A stretch of 64,000 nucleotides of DNA from Thermoplasmata archaeon (GCA_022750115.1 JAKIWI010000002.1:173221-237220); one strand, 5' to 3'. Counted from the stretch's first letter, positions 1-8,770 are shown. The notes: generated by a model not told the origin, from the sequence alone. Translations and numbers: made by a program.

Positions 1-237
1 GCTCAGTCCCTCGACGGCGCCGCTCGCGAGGAAGAACGTGGCAAGCAGGATCAGCAGCGTGAGGAAGCGGGTCCGCTTCTCGGGGAGGAAGATGATCTGG
101 AAGAGGCCCTTCTGAAGCTGCCGGCGCGAGTGCAACCGGACGAGAAGGAACACCAGCATCCCGAGCATCGCTCCGGGCAGGGTGACGATCAAAGTCACGA
201 TCACGATGCTCAGCCAGAGGGGAAGCGCGGGCGTCAT
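1..237 (-). CDS. Membrane protein, C-terminus outside the window
   Basis: The first 79 codons of a minus-strand gene start at an ATG at 237 and run off the left edge. The start is hydrophobic (a membrane span at about residues 7-34), followed by a basic stretch (RLHSRRQLQKG) and a second span at about residues 57-73. This is an alternating span / positively charged loop / span layout typical of a polytopic membrane protein. No family is recognised from this fragment. It is divergent from the secreted-protein gene at 411. Its own upstream region overlaps the promoter region of that gene. Confidence 0.6.
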   Translation of the reverse strand, partial: MTPALPLWLSIVIVTLIVTLPGAMLGMLVFLLVRLHSRRQLQKGLFQIIFLPEKRTRFLTLLILLATFFLASGAVEGLS

Positions 238-382
238 CGACGAACAGAGGCGGTCGGCGGGGCATGAAACCCCCATGCGCAGTTGTCCCGCTCACCCCCC
301 GGGCGGGCGTGCCCCAGTCGTGTATTCCGGCCCGCCGCGGAGTCGCACCGCGTGCGAGGATCCCCGATTCGCGGGAGCTCAG

Positions 383-388
383 TTTATC
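383..388 (+). promoter_or_regulatory. TATA box for the secreted protein at 411
   Basis: TTTATC centred about 25 nt before the ATG at 411. This spacing predicts transcription starting at or next to the ATG, that is a leaderless mRNA. It argues for the 411 start over upstream in-frame starts. Confidence 0.6.
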
Positions 389-410
389 CCTCGAACCGGA
401 TGGGCGGGCC

Positions 411-1166
411 ATGCGACTCGATCCTCCCTGCGGCCCCCGGCGCAAGATCCTTGGCGGAACAATCGCGGCATCGGCCCTCGCTCTCTTGGTCCTGTTCTCC
501 CCCTTCTCGCAAGCGGCTCCCGTTCATGCGCCGGTCGTCTACACGGCGCCGTTCTCGGGAAAAGTTGGCGTGGCGACCTATCTCCAGACCGTCGACTGTA
601 AGGTGACAGGGGCGTTCACGAAGGCGCCCGGCTTCACGCGCGCCACCGGCCTCGAGCAGCTCTCTGAGAAGGCAACGGCGCGCGCCTGTCCCTCGGCGCT
701 CAGCTACGGGTACGAGACGGTGACCGGCGACGCCGCGCTCTGGACCAAGCCGTTCCACGTCGCGAGCGGGCTCTACCACGTGGTCGTGAAGTGGCGGGTC
801 ACGTGGAGCGCGAAGCTCGTGGCCAACCTCGGACCAACCTCCTCGGGCCTCGCGCACGCGTCGTCCTTCCTGGTGGGCGTCGTCTACCTCTACGATGCCT
901 CGAACCTGACGTATCTCCCGGGCTCGAACAGCTGGGGGGCGTTCAACATCACGTACAACGGGACCGTAACGCTGCACTCCTCGGCCCTGGTCACGCTCTA
1001 CCTGAACCAAACGGTCCGCGCGGGAGACACCTACAATATCGCGACGTGGATCGACGCGTCTGCCTCGGCCTGGGCCGCGTCGTTCGGCCACAGCTCCGCT
1101 TCGGCCAGCGTGAACCTGGGTACGGTGGGCAACGGAGCCAAGCTCCTCTCGATCACGCGGAGCTGA
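411..1166 (+). CDS. Secreted protein of unknown function, paralogue of the protein at 25078
   Basis: A 251-residue protein starts with a short basic stretch and a hydrophobic signal segment (about residues 12-35, ending near AAPVHA), so export is likely. The remainder is rich in Ser, Thr, Tyr and Asn with several N-glycosylation sequons (NLT, NIT, NGT, NQT), as in archaeal surface proteins. It shares a pattern with the protein encoded at 25078: an early AP-aromatic motif, a Cys, then ACP, then a W/K-rich strand leading to a (V/A)NLGP or ANVGP motif. No known family is recognised. The ATG at 411 is preferred over longer upstream starts because of the signal peptide and a TATA box 25 nt upstream. 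It converges on the propeller gene at 1302. Confidence 0.7.
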   Translation: MRLDPPCGPRRKILGGTIAASALALLVLFSPFSQAAPVHAPVVYTAPFSGKVGVATYLQTVDCKVTGAFTKAPGFTRATGLEQLSEKATARACPSALSYGYETVTGDAALWTKPFHVASGLYHVVVKWRVTWSAKLVANLGPTSSGLAHASSFLVGVVYLYDASNLTYLPGSNSWGAFNITYNGTVTLHSSALVTLYLNQTVRAGDTYNIATWIDASASAWAASFGHSSASASVNLGTVGNGAKLLSITRS

Positions 1167-1301
1167 GCCTCTCCGAGCGGGTGGCCGCCCGATCGGTCGC
1201 CATCGAGTCCGGCCGCGGACCGACGGGCCGGCGACCCGGGCCATCGGCGAGGAACGAGCCGCGTTGTTCTGCGGCCCGGCGGCCCGTCGGGATCCCCTGC
1301 C

Positions 1302-2879
1302 CTAGCGACCGCTCGCCCCGACCGAACTCCAACGGGATCGCACCGCCGCTCCCACCATCGGTGGGGCGAGGGACATCGAACCGTGGCTCGGGGCGACCAC
1401 TCCGGGCGACATCGCGGAGCTCAGAATTCCGTACGCCAGTACTTGGCCATTGTCCGCCGCGACATAGAGCATCCCGTGCGCGAAGCTGGCCGATCCCTCG
1501 AAGGTGGCGGTGTTGCGACGGTTCCAGACCATCGCCCCTGTGGAGGCGTTCAGAAGGGCGATCTCGCTCCCCCCGGTAACCGCGACGAGTCCGTTCGAGT
1601 AGGAGATCGAGCTGAACACCCCGCCGGGCATCGGGACGGCCCACAGGATGCGCCCGGTCGCGGGGGCGATCGCGCGGACCGACCCCTTCGTCATTGTCCC
1701 GTGGAGGGTCGATCTTGTGCTGCCGACGAAGATCTCCCCCTGCGCAAAGGCGGCGGAAGAGTAGGTCGCACCGCTCGCGATCCGCGTCGCCCACAGCGGC
1801 CCGCGCGAAAGATTGGTCCGATTGAGGGCATAGAGGACCCCGTTCTTGTTGGCGGCGACGTCGAGCAGCGTGCCGTTCGGCGTCGTCACCATCACCGGCG
1901 TCGTGCCGAAGTCGCCGTCCAGGACCTGTGACGTGGCGGGCACCGTCCAGTTCGACCGGATGGCGAGCGTCGTCGGGTCGAGCGCCAACTGCGCATCGTC
2001 GTACGGGTTCGTCGCGAGCGAATCGTTCCCCGTGGAGACGAAGATCGTGTTGGTGGCGGCGTCGTAGGCAGGGGTTCCCCAGACGTCCGCCCCGAGCGTG
2101 CCCGGCGGGGTCGTGTAGAGTCGCTGGACGATCGTGTGGGTCGAGAGCCGGATCTCGGCGACGCCCCCGACGACGTTGGGGAGCGAGCAGCCGCTCGCGA
2201 GGCCCGCGTACGCGGAGCCGTTGTGAACGAGGCCGCTCGACCATCCGTAGAATCCGACCGTCGGGGAGTTGTTCATGAGAAAGGTGCGCCAGAGCACCGA
2301 GCCGTTCGTCGCGTTGAGTGCGTAGTAGTCGCTGTCCCCCCCGGAGAAGTAGAGGCGGCCGTTCACGTACTGCGCGGTCGACGACGGGCCCCGGGGATGG
2401 GGCAGCGTGCAACCCGCCGTAGTTCCCACGAACGTCTTCCAGTCGACGGCGCCGGTGGTCGCGTTGAAGGCGTATTCGTTCCCGTCCCACGAACCGATGA
2501 AGACGGTGTCGCCGTGGACGATTGGCTGCTCGACGATTCGTCCGCCCGTCGTGTAGTTCCAGATCAGGGTGAGCTTGGGCGCTGAGGTCGGCGTGATGAT
2601 CCGGTTCTGCTGCTGGACGCCGGTTCGGCCGAGGAACGCCATGTACGTAGTCCAATTCGAGGTGTCCGTCAGCGGCGTTCGGGAGGTCGCGTTCGTCACC
2701 ATGCCGGCGTGCGCGCTCGGGGTCGTGGCGACCAGGGGTGGGAATGCGAACACCGCGGCCAGCAGGATGGCCGTGATCGCGAGCAACGGTCGAGCCGGGT
2801 TCGCGCGATGACCGAACCGAATCGAGCGGACCGCGGCCGTCGGCGATCGGTAGGGCGGGAAGTCGGCACCCGGAGACAT
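1302..2879 (-). CDS. Secreted PQQ-type beta-propeller protein
   Basis: A 525-residue protein has a signal peptide or anchor at about residues 28-58 (hydrophobic run ending in SAHA) followed by repeated propeller blades. The blades show the PQQ-repeat signature of a G-x-hydrophobic-Y-A-L/F-N-A-T-G pattern followed by W, for example NATTGAVDWKT, NATNGSVLWRT, APATGRILWAV and NASTGAMVWNR. Such proteins resemble the propeller of quinoprotein dehydrogenases and of BamB. No PQQ- or Ca-binding catalytic residues could be assigned, so enzyme activity is not claimed; a surface binding role is equally possible. Sequons (NAT, NWT, NGS) fit an extracellular site. The ATG at 2879 was chosen because a TATA box lies 27 nt upstream and the signal peptide follows directly. 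The longer frame upstream lacks protein-like composition. Confidence 0.8.
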   Translation of the reverse strand: MSPGADFPPYRSPTAAVRSIRFGHRANPARPLLAITAILLAAVFAFPPLVATTPSAHAGMVTNATSRTPLTDTSNWTTYMAFLGRTGVQQQNRIITPTSAPKLTLIWNYTTGGRIVEQPIVHGDTVFIGSWDGNEYAFNATTGAVDWKTFVGTTAGCTLPHPRGPSSTAQYVNGRLYFSGGDSDYYALNATNGSVLWRTFLMNNSPTVGFYGWSSGLVHNGSAYAGLASGCSLPNVVGGVAEIRLSTHTIVQRLYTTPPGTLGADVWGTPAYDAATNTIFVSTGNDSLATNPYDDAQLALDPTTLAIRSNWTVPATSQVLDGDFGTTPVMVTTPNGTLLDVAANKNGVLYALNRTNLSRGPLWATRIASGATYSSAAFAQGEIFVGSTRSTLHGTMTKGSVRAIAPATGRILWAVPMPGGVFSSISYSNGLVAVTGGSEIALLNASTGAMVWNRRNTATFEGSASFAHGMLYVAADNGQVLAYGILSSAMSPGVVAPSHGSMSLAPPMVGAAVRSRWSSVGASGR

Positions 2880-2902
2880 GGCGGCGGGACCCGGATCACG
2901 TG

Positions 2903-2909
2903 TATTAAT
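2903..2909 (-). promoter_or_regulatory. TATA box for the propeller protein at 2879
   Basis: ATTAATA (minus strand) is centred about 27 nt before the ATG at 2879, in an otherwise GC-rich context. It predicts a leaderless transcript. Confidence 0.6.
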
Positions 2910-3028
2910 GCGCAATGTCGCGCGTCTCATTCTGCCGTGGTCGGCCGTCGGAGGGTCGCTGTGCGACGGGTGCGGCCGGCATTCGGACGCGCGTCGAGGA
3001 GCCGCGGAAGAGGTCCGGACGGCTAACT

Positions 3029-3748
3029 CTAGGCCGGATCGAGCCCTCGTGCGACTCGGACGTGGGCATCCACGAACGCAAGGAAGAACGCGAGGTAGCT
3101 GAAGGCGAGGAGAGCGTCGAGGAGTGTGATGGGGTCCACGATGGGTCCGAGGGAGCCCGAGCGCGCGGAGATCGCATGGACGATCGGCTCGAGCTGGCCG
3201 GAGAGGGCGAGCCCGATACCCGCCGAGAGGATCACGGACCACCCGAGCCCCAGAACGATCGCGACCTCCCCGAGGCGTCCGACGAGATGAGCGGCCACGA
3301 GCGCGTAGGTCACGAACGTCGCCGCGAAGACGACGGCGACCGCGACACCAAACTCCCATCCCAACCAGCCCGGGCCAGCGTGGTCCCCGAACGCGCTGAG
3401 GAGCGCGATGGGAGCTGCTGCGAGGGCGATGGCGAGAAGGGTCACCCCGAACGCCAGGGTCGCGTATCGGACGCGCGAACGATGCAGCTCATTCCATTCG
3501 CGGCGTCCCAAGAAAAGGAAGAGGATGCCGAGCGCCGTGAAAGCGGGACCGACCAAGATCAGGAGCCCGTGGAATGGTAGCTGGCGGGAGGCGGACGCCA
3601 GCGCAACGAATCCGCCCGCGCTCTCGGCGGCGAATCCGAGCTTGAACACCGTGAGGCTCAGCCGCAGGTTGATGGCCAAGCGTCCCTTCCCCGAGTTACC
3701 GAACAGCCCGCGCGGACCTATAGGTGCCGGGTTCGGCCACGAGCCCAC
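3029..3748 (-). CDS. Polytopic membrane protein, paralogue of the one at 4756
   Basis: A 239-residue protein with about six hydrophobic segments. After the second it carries the motif FLGRREWNELH, which matches FLGLREWHAYH in the protein encoded at 4756-5466 on the other strand. The two also share an N-terminal GFAAESAGG / GFAVEGGTE pattern and overall length, so they are divergent paralogues. No named family is recognised. The N-terminal 20 residues are uncertain; the first available start (3748) is used, and a start a few codons later is possible. Function unknown. Confidence 0.7.
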   Translation of the reverse strand: MGSWPNPAPIGPRGLFGNSGKGRLAINLRLSLTVFKLGFAAESAGGFVALASASRQLPFHGLLILVGPAFTALGILFLFLGRREWNELHRSRVRYATLAFGVTLLAIALAAAPIALLSAFGDHAGPGWLGWEFGVAVAVVFAATFVTYALVAAHLVGRLGEVAIVLGLGWSVILSAGIGLALSGQLEPIVHAISARSGSLGPIVDPITLLDALLAFSYLAFFLAFVDAHVRVARGLDPA

Positions 3749-4013
3749 CAGGGACCGAGATTTCCCCCTCAGGTGAACTGTCGGGCATGGCGTGGCTCGT
3801 CCCGTCGCTTCTCGGCGCCGGGGTGGCCGTCCCGCGGGCCGCTCGGCTCCCGGCGGTCACTCCCGAAAGGCGAGGGAGTCCGACAGGTCGTTGAGGTCCG
3901 CCCTTCCGACCCGGCGCCACTGGCCCGGCACGCCGCAGGAGCGCGCCTGCGGGCGGGCCGACCGCGAATCTCGGCAACGCTCGAGGGAACAAACGGAGAG
4001 CGGGACCGCAGAC

Positions 4014-4540
4014 CTACAACCCGAACCGGGACCGCAGAAACGAGAACGCAGTCTTGCCCTTGAGCGGGAGGAGCTCGATCGATGGCGCGGACCCGCCCGA
4101 TGGAATCTTGTATGGGTCCCCGGTTCGCAGCGCCGCCATCAGCTGCTTGTGACGCCAACTGACGAGCACGTCATGCTCCCGCGCGATGCCGGGCGACACG
4201 CTGACGGCACCCTTGTCCGAGACTCGCAGCGAAGCGGACTCGAGTTCGGTGCAGAACGCCCAGACGTGAGGCAGGTAGTCACGAACGATCTTTCCGAGGA
4301 GCCCGTGGAGCCGGGGCCCGAGCGGAGATTCAATCTCGGGTCGGAGCGAGTCGAGGAGGGACTCGAACTCCGACGTTGGGAACCTCTCTCGTGACGAACC
4401 TGGCGCGGTACTTGAATGCCGAGTTCCGCTGGCGAGCTCCCGAGCCAGATCCGCAGGTGCGTGAACAAGATCGAGCGGCCAAGGGCCCGGCACAGCGACT
4501 CGAGGTTTCCGTACCGCAGAGCGCTCGGCGCCCATCCCAA
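4014..4540 (-). pseudogene. Frameshifted remnant of an unknown gene
   Basis: Protein-like sequence continues through three reading frames in order on the minus strand. The first is about 4540-4411 (ALRYGNLESLCRALG ... AELG). The second is about 4425-4371 (NSAFKYRARFVTREVPN). The third is about 4382-4014 (EFESLLDSLRPEIE ... FLRSRFGL). No single frame gives a sensible full protein, while the joined version is a plausible ~170-residue soluble protein. The last frame stays open for over 100 residues, so only the first half is broken. The family is not recognised. It lies between two divergent paralogous membrane genes. Two indels in the source assembly would look the same. Confidence 0.45.
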
Positions 4541-4755
4541 TGGAGAGAATTCGGCGGCCGCCGGCCGAACGACCAGCGCGGAGGCAACACCTCAACCGAT
4601 CCAAACGAGTGGTGCGAAGGGACGGTTCTCGTGGGACGAGGCCGTGGCGGCAGGATACAAACCGACGGACCGAAGGCGTCGGGCCCCGATGGTGATCGGC
4701 CGCCATGTCGGGGAAGCGGGTTGACGCCCGCGGGACGAGAGGAGTTCGAGCGCCG

Positions 4756-5466
4756 ATGAGTCCCTCAATCCTGCGTTCGATCCGACTCCACCTTCCGACA
4801 CCGATCTCGGCGCGCCACGGAGTGTCGGTCCTCCTGTTGGGTTTCGCCGTCGAAGGCGGGACGGAAGCGTACCAGTTCCTTCTGCGTGGCGACCTCGCCC
4901 AGGGACCCCTCGAGTACTACCCGAGCCTCGCGACGACCATCCTCGGGTTCTGCCTGATGTTCCTCGGGCTTCGAGAGTGGCACGCCTACCACCCGAATCC
5001 GAAGCGAAGCGAAGGGGTCACGTCGTTCCGAGAGCGGCGCGGGTTCGGGCTGGCACTCTGGGGCGGGGGGACGATCACGACGGTCGTTTGGGTCCTCGCG
5101 GTCGGGAGCCAAGGGAACCCGCCGACGCCGGTTTGGATCGCGGGGCCGGTGGGCGGTCTGATCGTCCTCGCGTTCGGAAACTTCTTCTTCGGCCTGCGGA
5201 AGGAAGCGCACCCCGTCGGTTCGAGCCTCGCACACCTCGCCGGGTGGATGGCATTCGTCTGGTCGCTCGGTGTCGCGGCGGTGGCCGGCTTCGTGGTGGG
5301 TGACCGCGCCCTCCTGCTCCTCACGGAGTTCGTGACGAACTGGGGGGCGTTGATCACCTCGGCCGCTCCCATCGTCGTGGCGATGTCCCCCTTGTTCGTC
5401 ACATATGGCCTCATCATCGGTGCCTTTTGGCCGGCCCTTCGGCGTCAGGATTCGGGCGCGGGGTGA
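4756..5466 (+). CDS. Polytopic membrane protein, paralogue of the one at 3029
   Basis: A 236-residue protein has six or seven hydrophobic segments and the motif FLGLREWHAYH after the second. That motif and the preceding GFAVEGGTEAY element match the protein encoded at 3029-3748. The loop after the motif is basic (KRSEGVTSFRERR). Function unknown. The ATG at 4756 places the start close to the first membrane element; an in-frame ATG at 4705 would add 17 residues of poor composition. It ends 117 nt before the convergent MFS gene. Confidence 0.7.
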   Translation: MSPSILRSIRLHLPTPISARHGVSVLLLGFAVEGGTEAYQFLLRGDLAQGPLEYYPSLATTILGFCLMFLGLREWHAYHPNPKRSEGVTSFRERRGFGLALWGGGTITTVVWVLAVGSQGNPPTPVWIAGPVGGLIVLAFGNFFFGLRKEAHPVGSSLAHLAGWMAFVWSLGVAAVAGFVVGDRALLLLTEFVTNWGALITSAAPIVVAMSPLFVTYGLIIGAFWPALRRQDSGAG

Positions 5467-5583
5467 CGGTCCGCTCGAGGCACCGCGGTCGCCAGCTCGC
5501 CAGACGGTTCGGCATGTCCGAACCACACGCCATGTCGCGCGCCAAGAATCCAGCGAAACAGCCGCCTCGATCACCGACTCGCC

Positions 5584-6843
5584 TCAGCTCCTCCGCATGC
5601 CCGGACGGCCTCCACCGCCCGCGGGCGTGGGCGTCCGGTACGTCTCGACGTAGAGGGCGGCGACGACGACCGCGAGGAGGGATCCGAAAACGGCGGCCGC
5701 GGTGCCGAGCCCGATCGATTCCGAAGCGGCTGCAATGGCGAGGGTCGGGATCGCGAGAGCGAGATAGCCCGCGGTGTAGAAGCCGGCGAACACGCCTCCC
5801 CGCTGCGCATCGAGCGCGATCCGATCGACAAGGGTTACGCTGCCCATGAACGTGAGCCCGACGGAGACACCGAGGGCCGCCACGACCAGGAGCAACGGCG
5901 CAATCGCCTCGGCCCGGAGCAGGAGCACCAGGGCCACTAGCGAGACGAGCAGCCCGGGGAATCCGAGCAACAACGCCCGGCGGTCCCGCGTCTGGGCCGT
6001 CAGCAATTGCGTCGCCGCAGCGCTTCCGAACATCAGTGCGACGATCGCCGCCGCGACGGCGGGACTCGGGATTCCGAGCCCGATCCGAACGTAGGACGGG
6101 ACGAGCGCCCCGAACAGACCGTAGATCGCGTAGCACGCAACGATCCCGCCGACCGCGACCCAGAACGTCCGCCGGATGCCGGGGGGAACGCGGACCGCGG
6201 GCGCGCGCCAGGGAGTCCCGGTCCCCAGGTCGGTCGCCGTCTCGGGGATCGTCCGAATCGCGACGGCTCCGATCACCGCCGCGACGACGGGAAGCAGGTA
6301 CACGAGCTGCAGGGGGGAGGGGGCCAACTGGGCGAGCAGACCGCTCCCGAGCACCCCCACCGCGACCCCTCCAAAGTTCGCCGCCACCGCGACGCGGGCG
6401 ACGTGATGCTGGTCCCCGTCGGGTTCGAGGTCGCTCATCGCCGCGGTCGCCACGCTCGTCGTGGTCCCGACAGCGAGGCCGGAGACGACGCGCGCGAGGG
6501 CGAGCGCGCCGACGTTGGAGGCGAGCGCGAAAACCACTGACGCCGCGACGACGAGTCCCATCCCAAGCGCCAGCAGTCGATTGCGGCCGAGATGTTCCGC
6601 TCGGGGGGCGAGGAAAATCAACGTCACGAGCACGCCGGGAGCGTAGGCCGCAAACACCAGCCCGAGTACGGCAGGCGAAAAGTGGAGCTGCGCCGCGTAC
6701 ACCGGATAGAGGGGCGTGGGAACCGCCGCCGCAAACGCGGTGACCGCGAGGACGTACGCCGTCCGGCGGAACGCTCGCCGGGGGTGGGACTCGGGCCCTG
6801 GCGCGGTCCGCGCGGGAGGTCGCACTCTACCCGCGGCGGTCAC
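5584..6843 (-). CDS. Major facilitator superfamily transporter
   Basis: A hydrophobic protein of about 419 residues has roughly 12 predicted membrane spans in two halves separated by a polar loop near residues 200-225. The loop after the second span (APRAEHLGRNRLLALG) has the position and charge of the MFS motif A. A single-domain drug or metabolite exporter of the 12-span type is the best fit; the substrate cannot be told. The frame opens with a GTG at 6843. A GTG at 6825 is an equally good start, because a GATATC box at 6845-6850 lies about 23 nt before it. Nearby genes give no functional hint. Confidence 0.8.
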   Translation of the reverse strand: MTAAGRVRPPARTAPGPESHPRRAFRRTAYVLAVTAFAAAVPTPLYPVYAAQLHFSPAVLGLVFAAYAPGVLVTLIFLAPRAEHLGRNRLLALGMGLVVAASVVFALASNVGALALARVVSGLAVGTTTSVATAAMSDLEPDGDQHHVARVAVAANFGGVAVGVLGSGLLAQLAPSPLQLVYLLPVVAAVIGAVAIRTIPETATDLGTGTPWRAPAVRVPPGIRRTFWVAVGGIVACYAIYGLFGALVPSYVRIGLGIPSPAVAAAIVALMFGSAAATQLLTAQTRDRRALLLGFPGLLVSLVALVLLLRAEAIAPLLLVVAALGVSVGLTFMGSVTLVDRIALDAQRGGVFAGFYTAGYLALAIPTLAIAAASESIGLGTAAAVFGSLLAVVVAALYVETYRTPTPAGGGGRPGMRRS

Positions 6844-6966
6844 CGATATCGTCCCATCGTGCTCCAGGGGTCGGCTCTACCTCCCGTGCCCTGGAGTCCT
6901 CCGGTTCGAGACGAGCAGACCGGTCGCCCAGATCCGGACCTCCCGCATCTCGCTCGACCGGGCGCC

Positions 6967-7785
6967 TTAGCGGACCTTCGCCGTCCGCAGGGCCGACGGC
7001 AGCGGGGGATAGTGCATCCGAAGGCGCGCGAGCGCGGCCACGATCCGACTTGCGACGAACAGATCTCGGAACCACTTCCGGTCCGACGGGACCACGTACC
7101 ACGGGGCCCAAGACGTGCTGGTCTGATCGAGCGCCTCCTCGTAGGCGGTCATGTACGCCGCCCAGCGGCGCCGTTCCTCGAGGTCCGCCTCCCGGAATTT
7201 CCAATGCTTCGTGGGATCGTCAAGTCGCGCCTGCAGGCGCCGCTTCTGTTCCCCGCGGCTGACATGGAGGAAGAACTTCAGGATCACCGTACCGTCTTCC
7301 GCGAGCGTCCGCTCAAACTCTCGGATGGCACGATACCGACGCTCCCAGACCGGGCGCTGGATCTGGTGGTGCACGCGGGGGACCAGGACGTCCTCGTAGT
7401 GACTGCGGTTGAACAGCACCATCTCGCCCCGCGCCGGAAGCTGCTGCGAGACGCGCCACAGAAAGTCGTGGTCGGACTCGTCGTCCGAGGGCCGCTTGAA
7501 GGTCGCGACCCGCACGCCCTGGGGGTTGACGCCGTCGAACACCCGGCGGATCGTCCCATCCTTCCCAGCCGAGTCCATGCCCTGGAGGACGACGAGGACC
7601 GCGTGGCGGTGTTCCGCATACAGAAGTTCCTGAAGTTCCTCGAGCTTCGTGGTGAGCCGCGCGAGCTCCTTGCGACCCTCGTCTTTCACGCCCGAGAAGC
7701 CCGGCGTGCCGCGCGGGTCCCGTCGCGGGAGGCGCGTTCGAGTGCCCGGTACTACGAGGCAGCCTTGCCCGTAGAAATTCGCCAC
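6967..7785 (-). CDS. Polyphosphate kinase 2 family protein (PPK2)
   Basis: PPK2 enzymes transfer phosphate between polyphosphate and nucleotides (ADP/GDP or AMP). This 272-residue protein has the single-domain PPK2 layout: Walker A GMDSAGKDG at residues 69-77, a Walker B-type region around FNRSHYEDVLVPRVH, and the lid segment HVSRGEQKRRLQARLDDP. Length is normal for the one-domain form. The subclass (ADP- versus AMP-phosphorylating) cannot be decided by eye. The GTG start at 7785 gives an N-terminal extension of about 30 residues; the conserved part starts near residue 36. A CTTAAG box lies about 70 nt upstream. Confidence 0.9.
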   Translation of the reverse strand: MANFYGQGCLVVPGTRTRLPRRDPRGTPGFSGVKDEGRKELARLTTKLEELQELLYAEHRHAVLVVLQGMDSAGKDGTIRRVFDGVNPQGVRVATFKRPSDDESDHDFLWRVSQQLPARGEMVLFNRSHYEDVLVPRVHHQIQRPVWERRYRAIREFERTLAEDGTVILKFFLHVSRGEQKRRLQARLDDPTKHWKFREADLEERRRWAAYMTAYEEALDQTSTSWAPWYVVPSDRKWFRDLFVASRIVAALARLRMHYPPLPSALRTAKVR

Positions 7786-7929
7786 AGTCGTCGGTTCGAC
7801 TCCGACCCTGCCCGGGCCGAGAATCGGTGATCCCGCTCCCCACCGCCGTCCGGACTTAAGAGGCCGAGGCCCGGGGGCTCTGGCGCCCGTCCGAGCCGCG
7901 GGCGCGCCTGGGTCGCCGTCGACACCGCG

Positions 7930-8106
7930 TCAGACCGCGTTCGAAATCGCGATCAAGACTACCCCGACCAGGAAGTCAACGACCGAGGGCACAGTGATGT
8001 CCTGCGCCTCGTACGCCAAGAACACGCCGAACAGCAGCACCAAGACACCAGCGATCAGCAGCAGGACGGACACACGCGAACGAACGGCGTTTTCTCCGCG
8101 CGACAT
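7930..8106 (-). CDS. Small two-span membrane protein (58 aa)
   Basis: An ATG at 8106 opens a 58-residue protein with a basic start (MSRGENAVRSR) and two hydrophobic segments (about residues 12-32 and 40-57) joined by a short polar turn AYEAQDITVP. This is a clean small membrane protein. The frame is open further upstream, but that part has no membrane character and the ATG sits right at the protein-like part. Function unknown. Confidence 0.5.
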   Translation of the reverse strand: MSRGENAVRSRVSVLLLIAGVLVLLFGVFLAYEAQDITVPSVVDFLVGVVLIAISNAV

Positions 8107-8332
8107 GAGCGATGGGTCGAACGCCCACGACATCGCAGTGGGCTCGAGTCCAACCAAGCAAATCCGCCGTCGAATCGCGACCCAGCCACCGGACTCGTCC
8201 GCAAGTGAGTCCGGCATCCGAGCCGATCGGCGAAATCGTCGGGGATCGCCTCGGCGACCGAAGGTTGTCTCGACCCGTCGAGGGATTGGCTCCCTCAGCG
8301 AGGTTCCCGGGCTCGGAATCCCGGGCAGCGCC

Positions 8333-8566
8333 TCATTTGTACCGCGACTGCTCGTTCGGTACGAACGAGGCCCCGAAGAGCACGAGGGCCGCGACCACGA
8401 GCAGGCCCCCACCGAACTCGAGCGAGTTCGCGCCGCTGCAGTTCGAGAATTGGGTTGTCCCCTCCGATGTGCTGACGGTACAGCCGATGTGAACGTACCC
8501 CGCGAAGAAGAGGGGCAGCCCCAGGAACAACGCGGTCAGCCCCATGGCGAGCAGGTACGCCCTCAT
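8333..8566 (-). CDS. Small two-span membrane protein (77 aa) with a two-Cys loop
   Basis: The 77-residue protein has two membrane segments (about residues 5-25 and 51-68) flanking a polar loop that holds two Cys (HIGCTV and SNCSG). The loop is probably outside the cell, and a disulfide is possible. The start codon overlaps the stop of an upstream 36-residue reading frame by 4 nt (ATGA), implying translational coupling. It resembles in layout, but not clearly in sequence, the two-span proteins encoded at 24031 and 24399. Function unknown. Confidence 0.6.
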   Translation of the reverse strand: MRAYLLAMGLTALFLGLPLFFAGYVHIGCTVSTSEGTTQFSNCSGANSLEFGGGLLVVAALVLFGASFVPNEQSRYK

Positions 8567-8673
8567 TGCGCCGCGGTCGCCCCCGGCGCCTGGGCAGGCG
8601 CGGGCTTCGATACGATGCCGGCGGAAGGCGGGAGGGTCGGAGGCGGTCGATGCTCAGCCAGTGGCGGTGCCAT
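8563..8673 (-). CDS. Pro/Ala-rich 36-residue leader-type small protein
   Basis: A 37-codon frame from an ATG at 8673 ends in TGA that overlaps the ATG of the 77-residue membrane protein by 4 nt. The product is Pro- and Ala-rich (PPPTLPPSAG, PAPAQAPGATAAQ) with no hydrophobic segment. A GTTTATG box is centred 28 nt before the ATG, the usual distance for a leaderless archaeal mRNA. The promoter therefore fires exactly at this small frame, which favours it being translated. It could be a real small protein or a leader peptide for the downstream gene. Confidence 0.5.
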   Translation of the reverse strand: MAPPLAEHRPPPTLPPSAGIVSKPAPAQAPGATAAQ

Positions 8674-8697
8674 GGCTCACCGTCCGGAGCCGAGCGG

Positions 8698-8704
8698 CAT
8701 AAAC
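8698..8704 (-). promoter_or_regulatory. TATA box for the 36-aa/77-aa gene pair
   Basis: GTTTATG (minus strand) is centred about 28 nt before the ATG at 8673. A second AT-rich patch (TTAACTAAAT) lies just upstream of it at about 8713-8722, where a BRE or activator could sit. Confidence 0.55.
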
Positions 8705-8770
8705 GGGACCTTGAATTTAGTTAAGTTGCGAGTCTCGGGCGTGGGCTGACCCATGTTCGATTCCCTCCAC

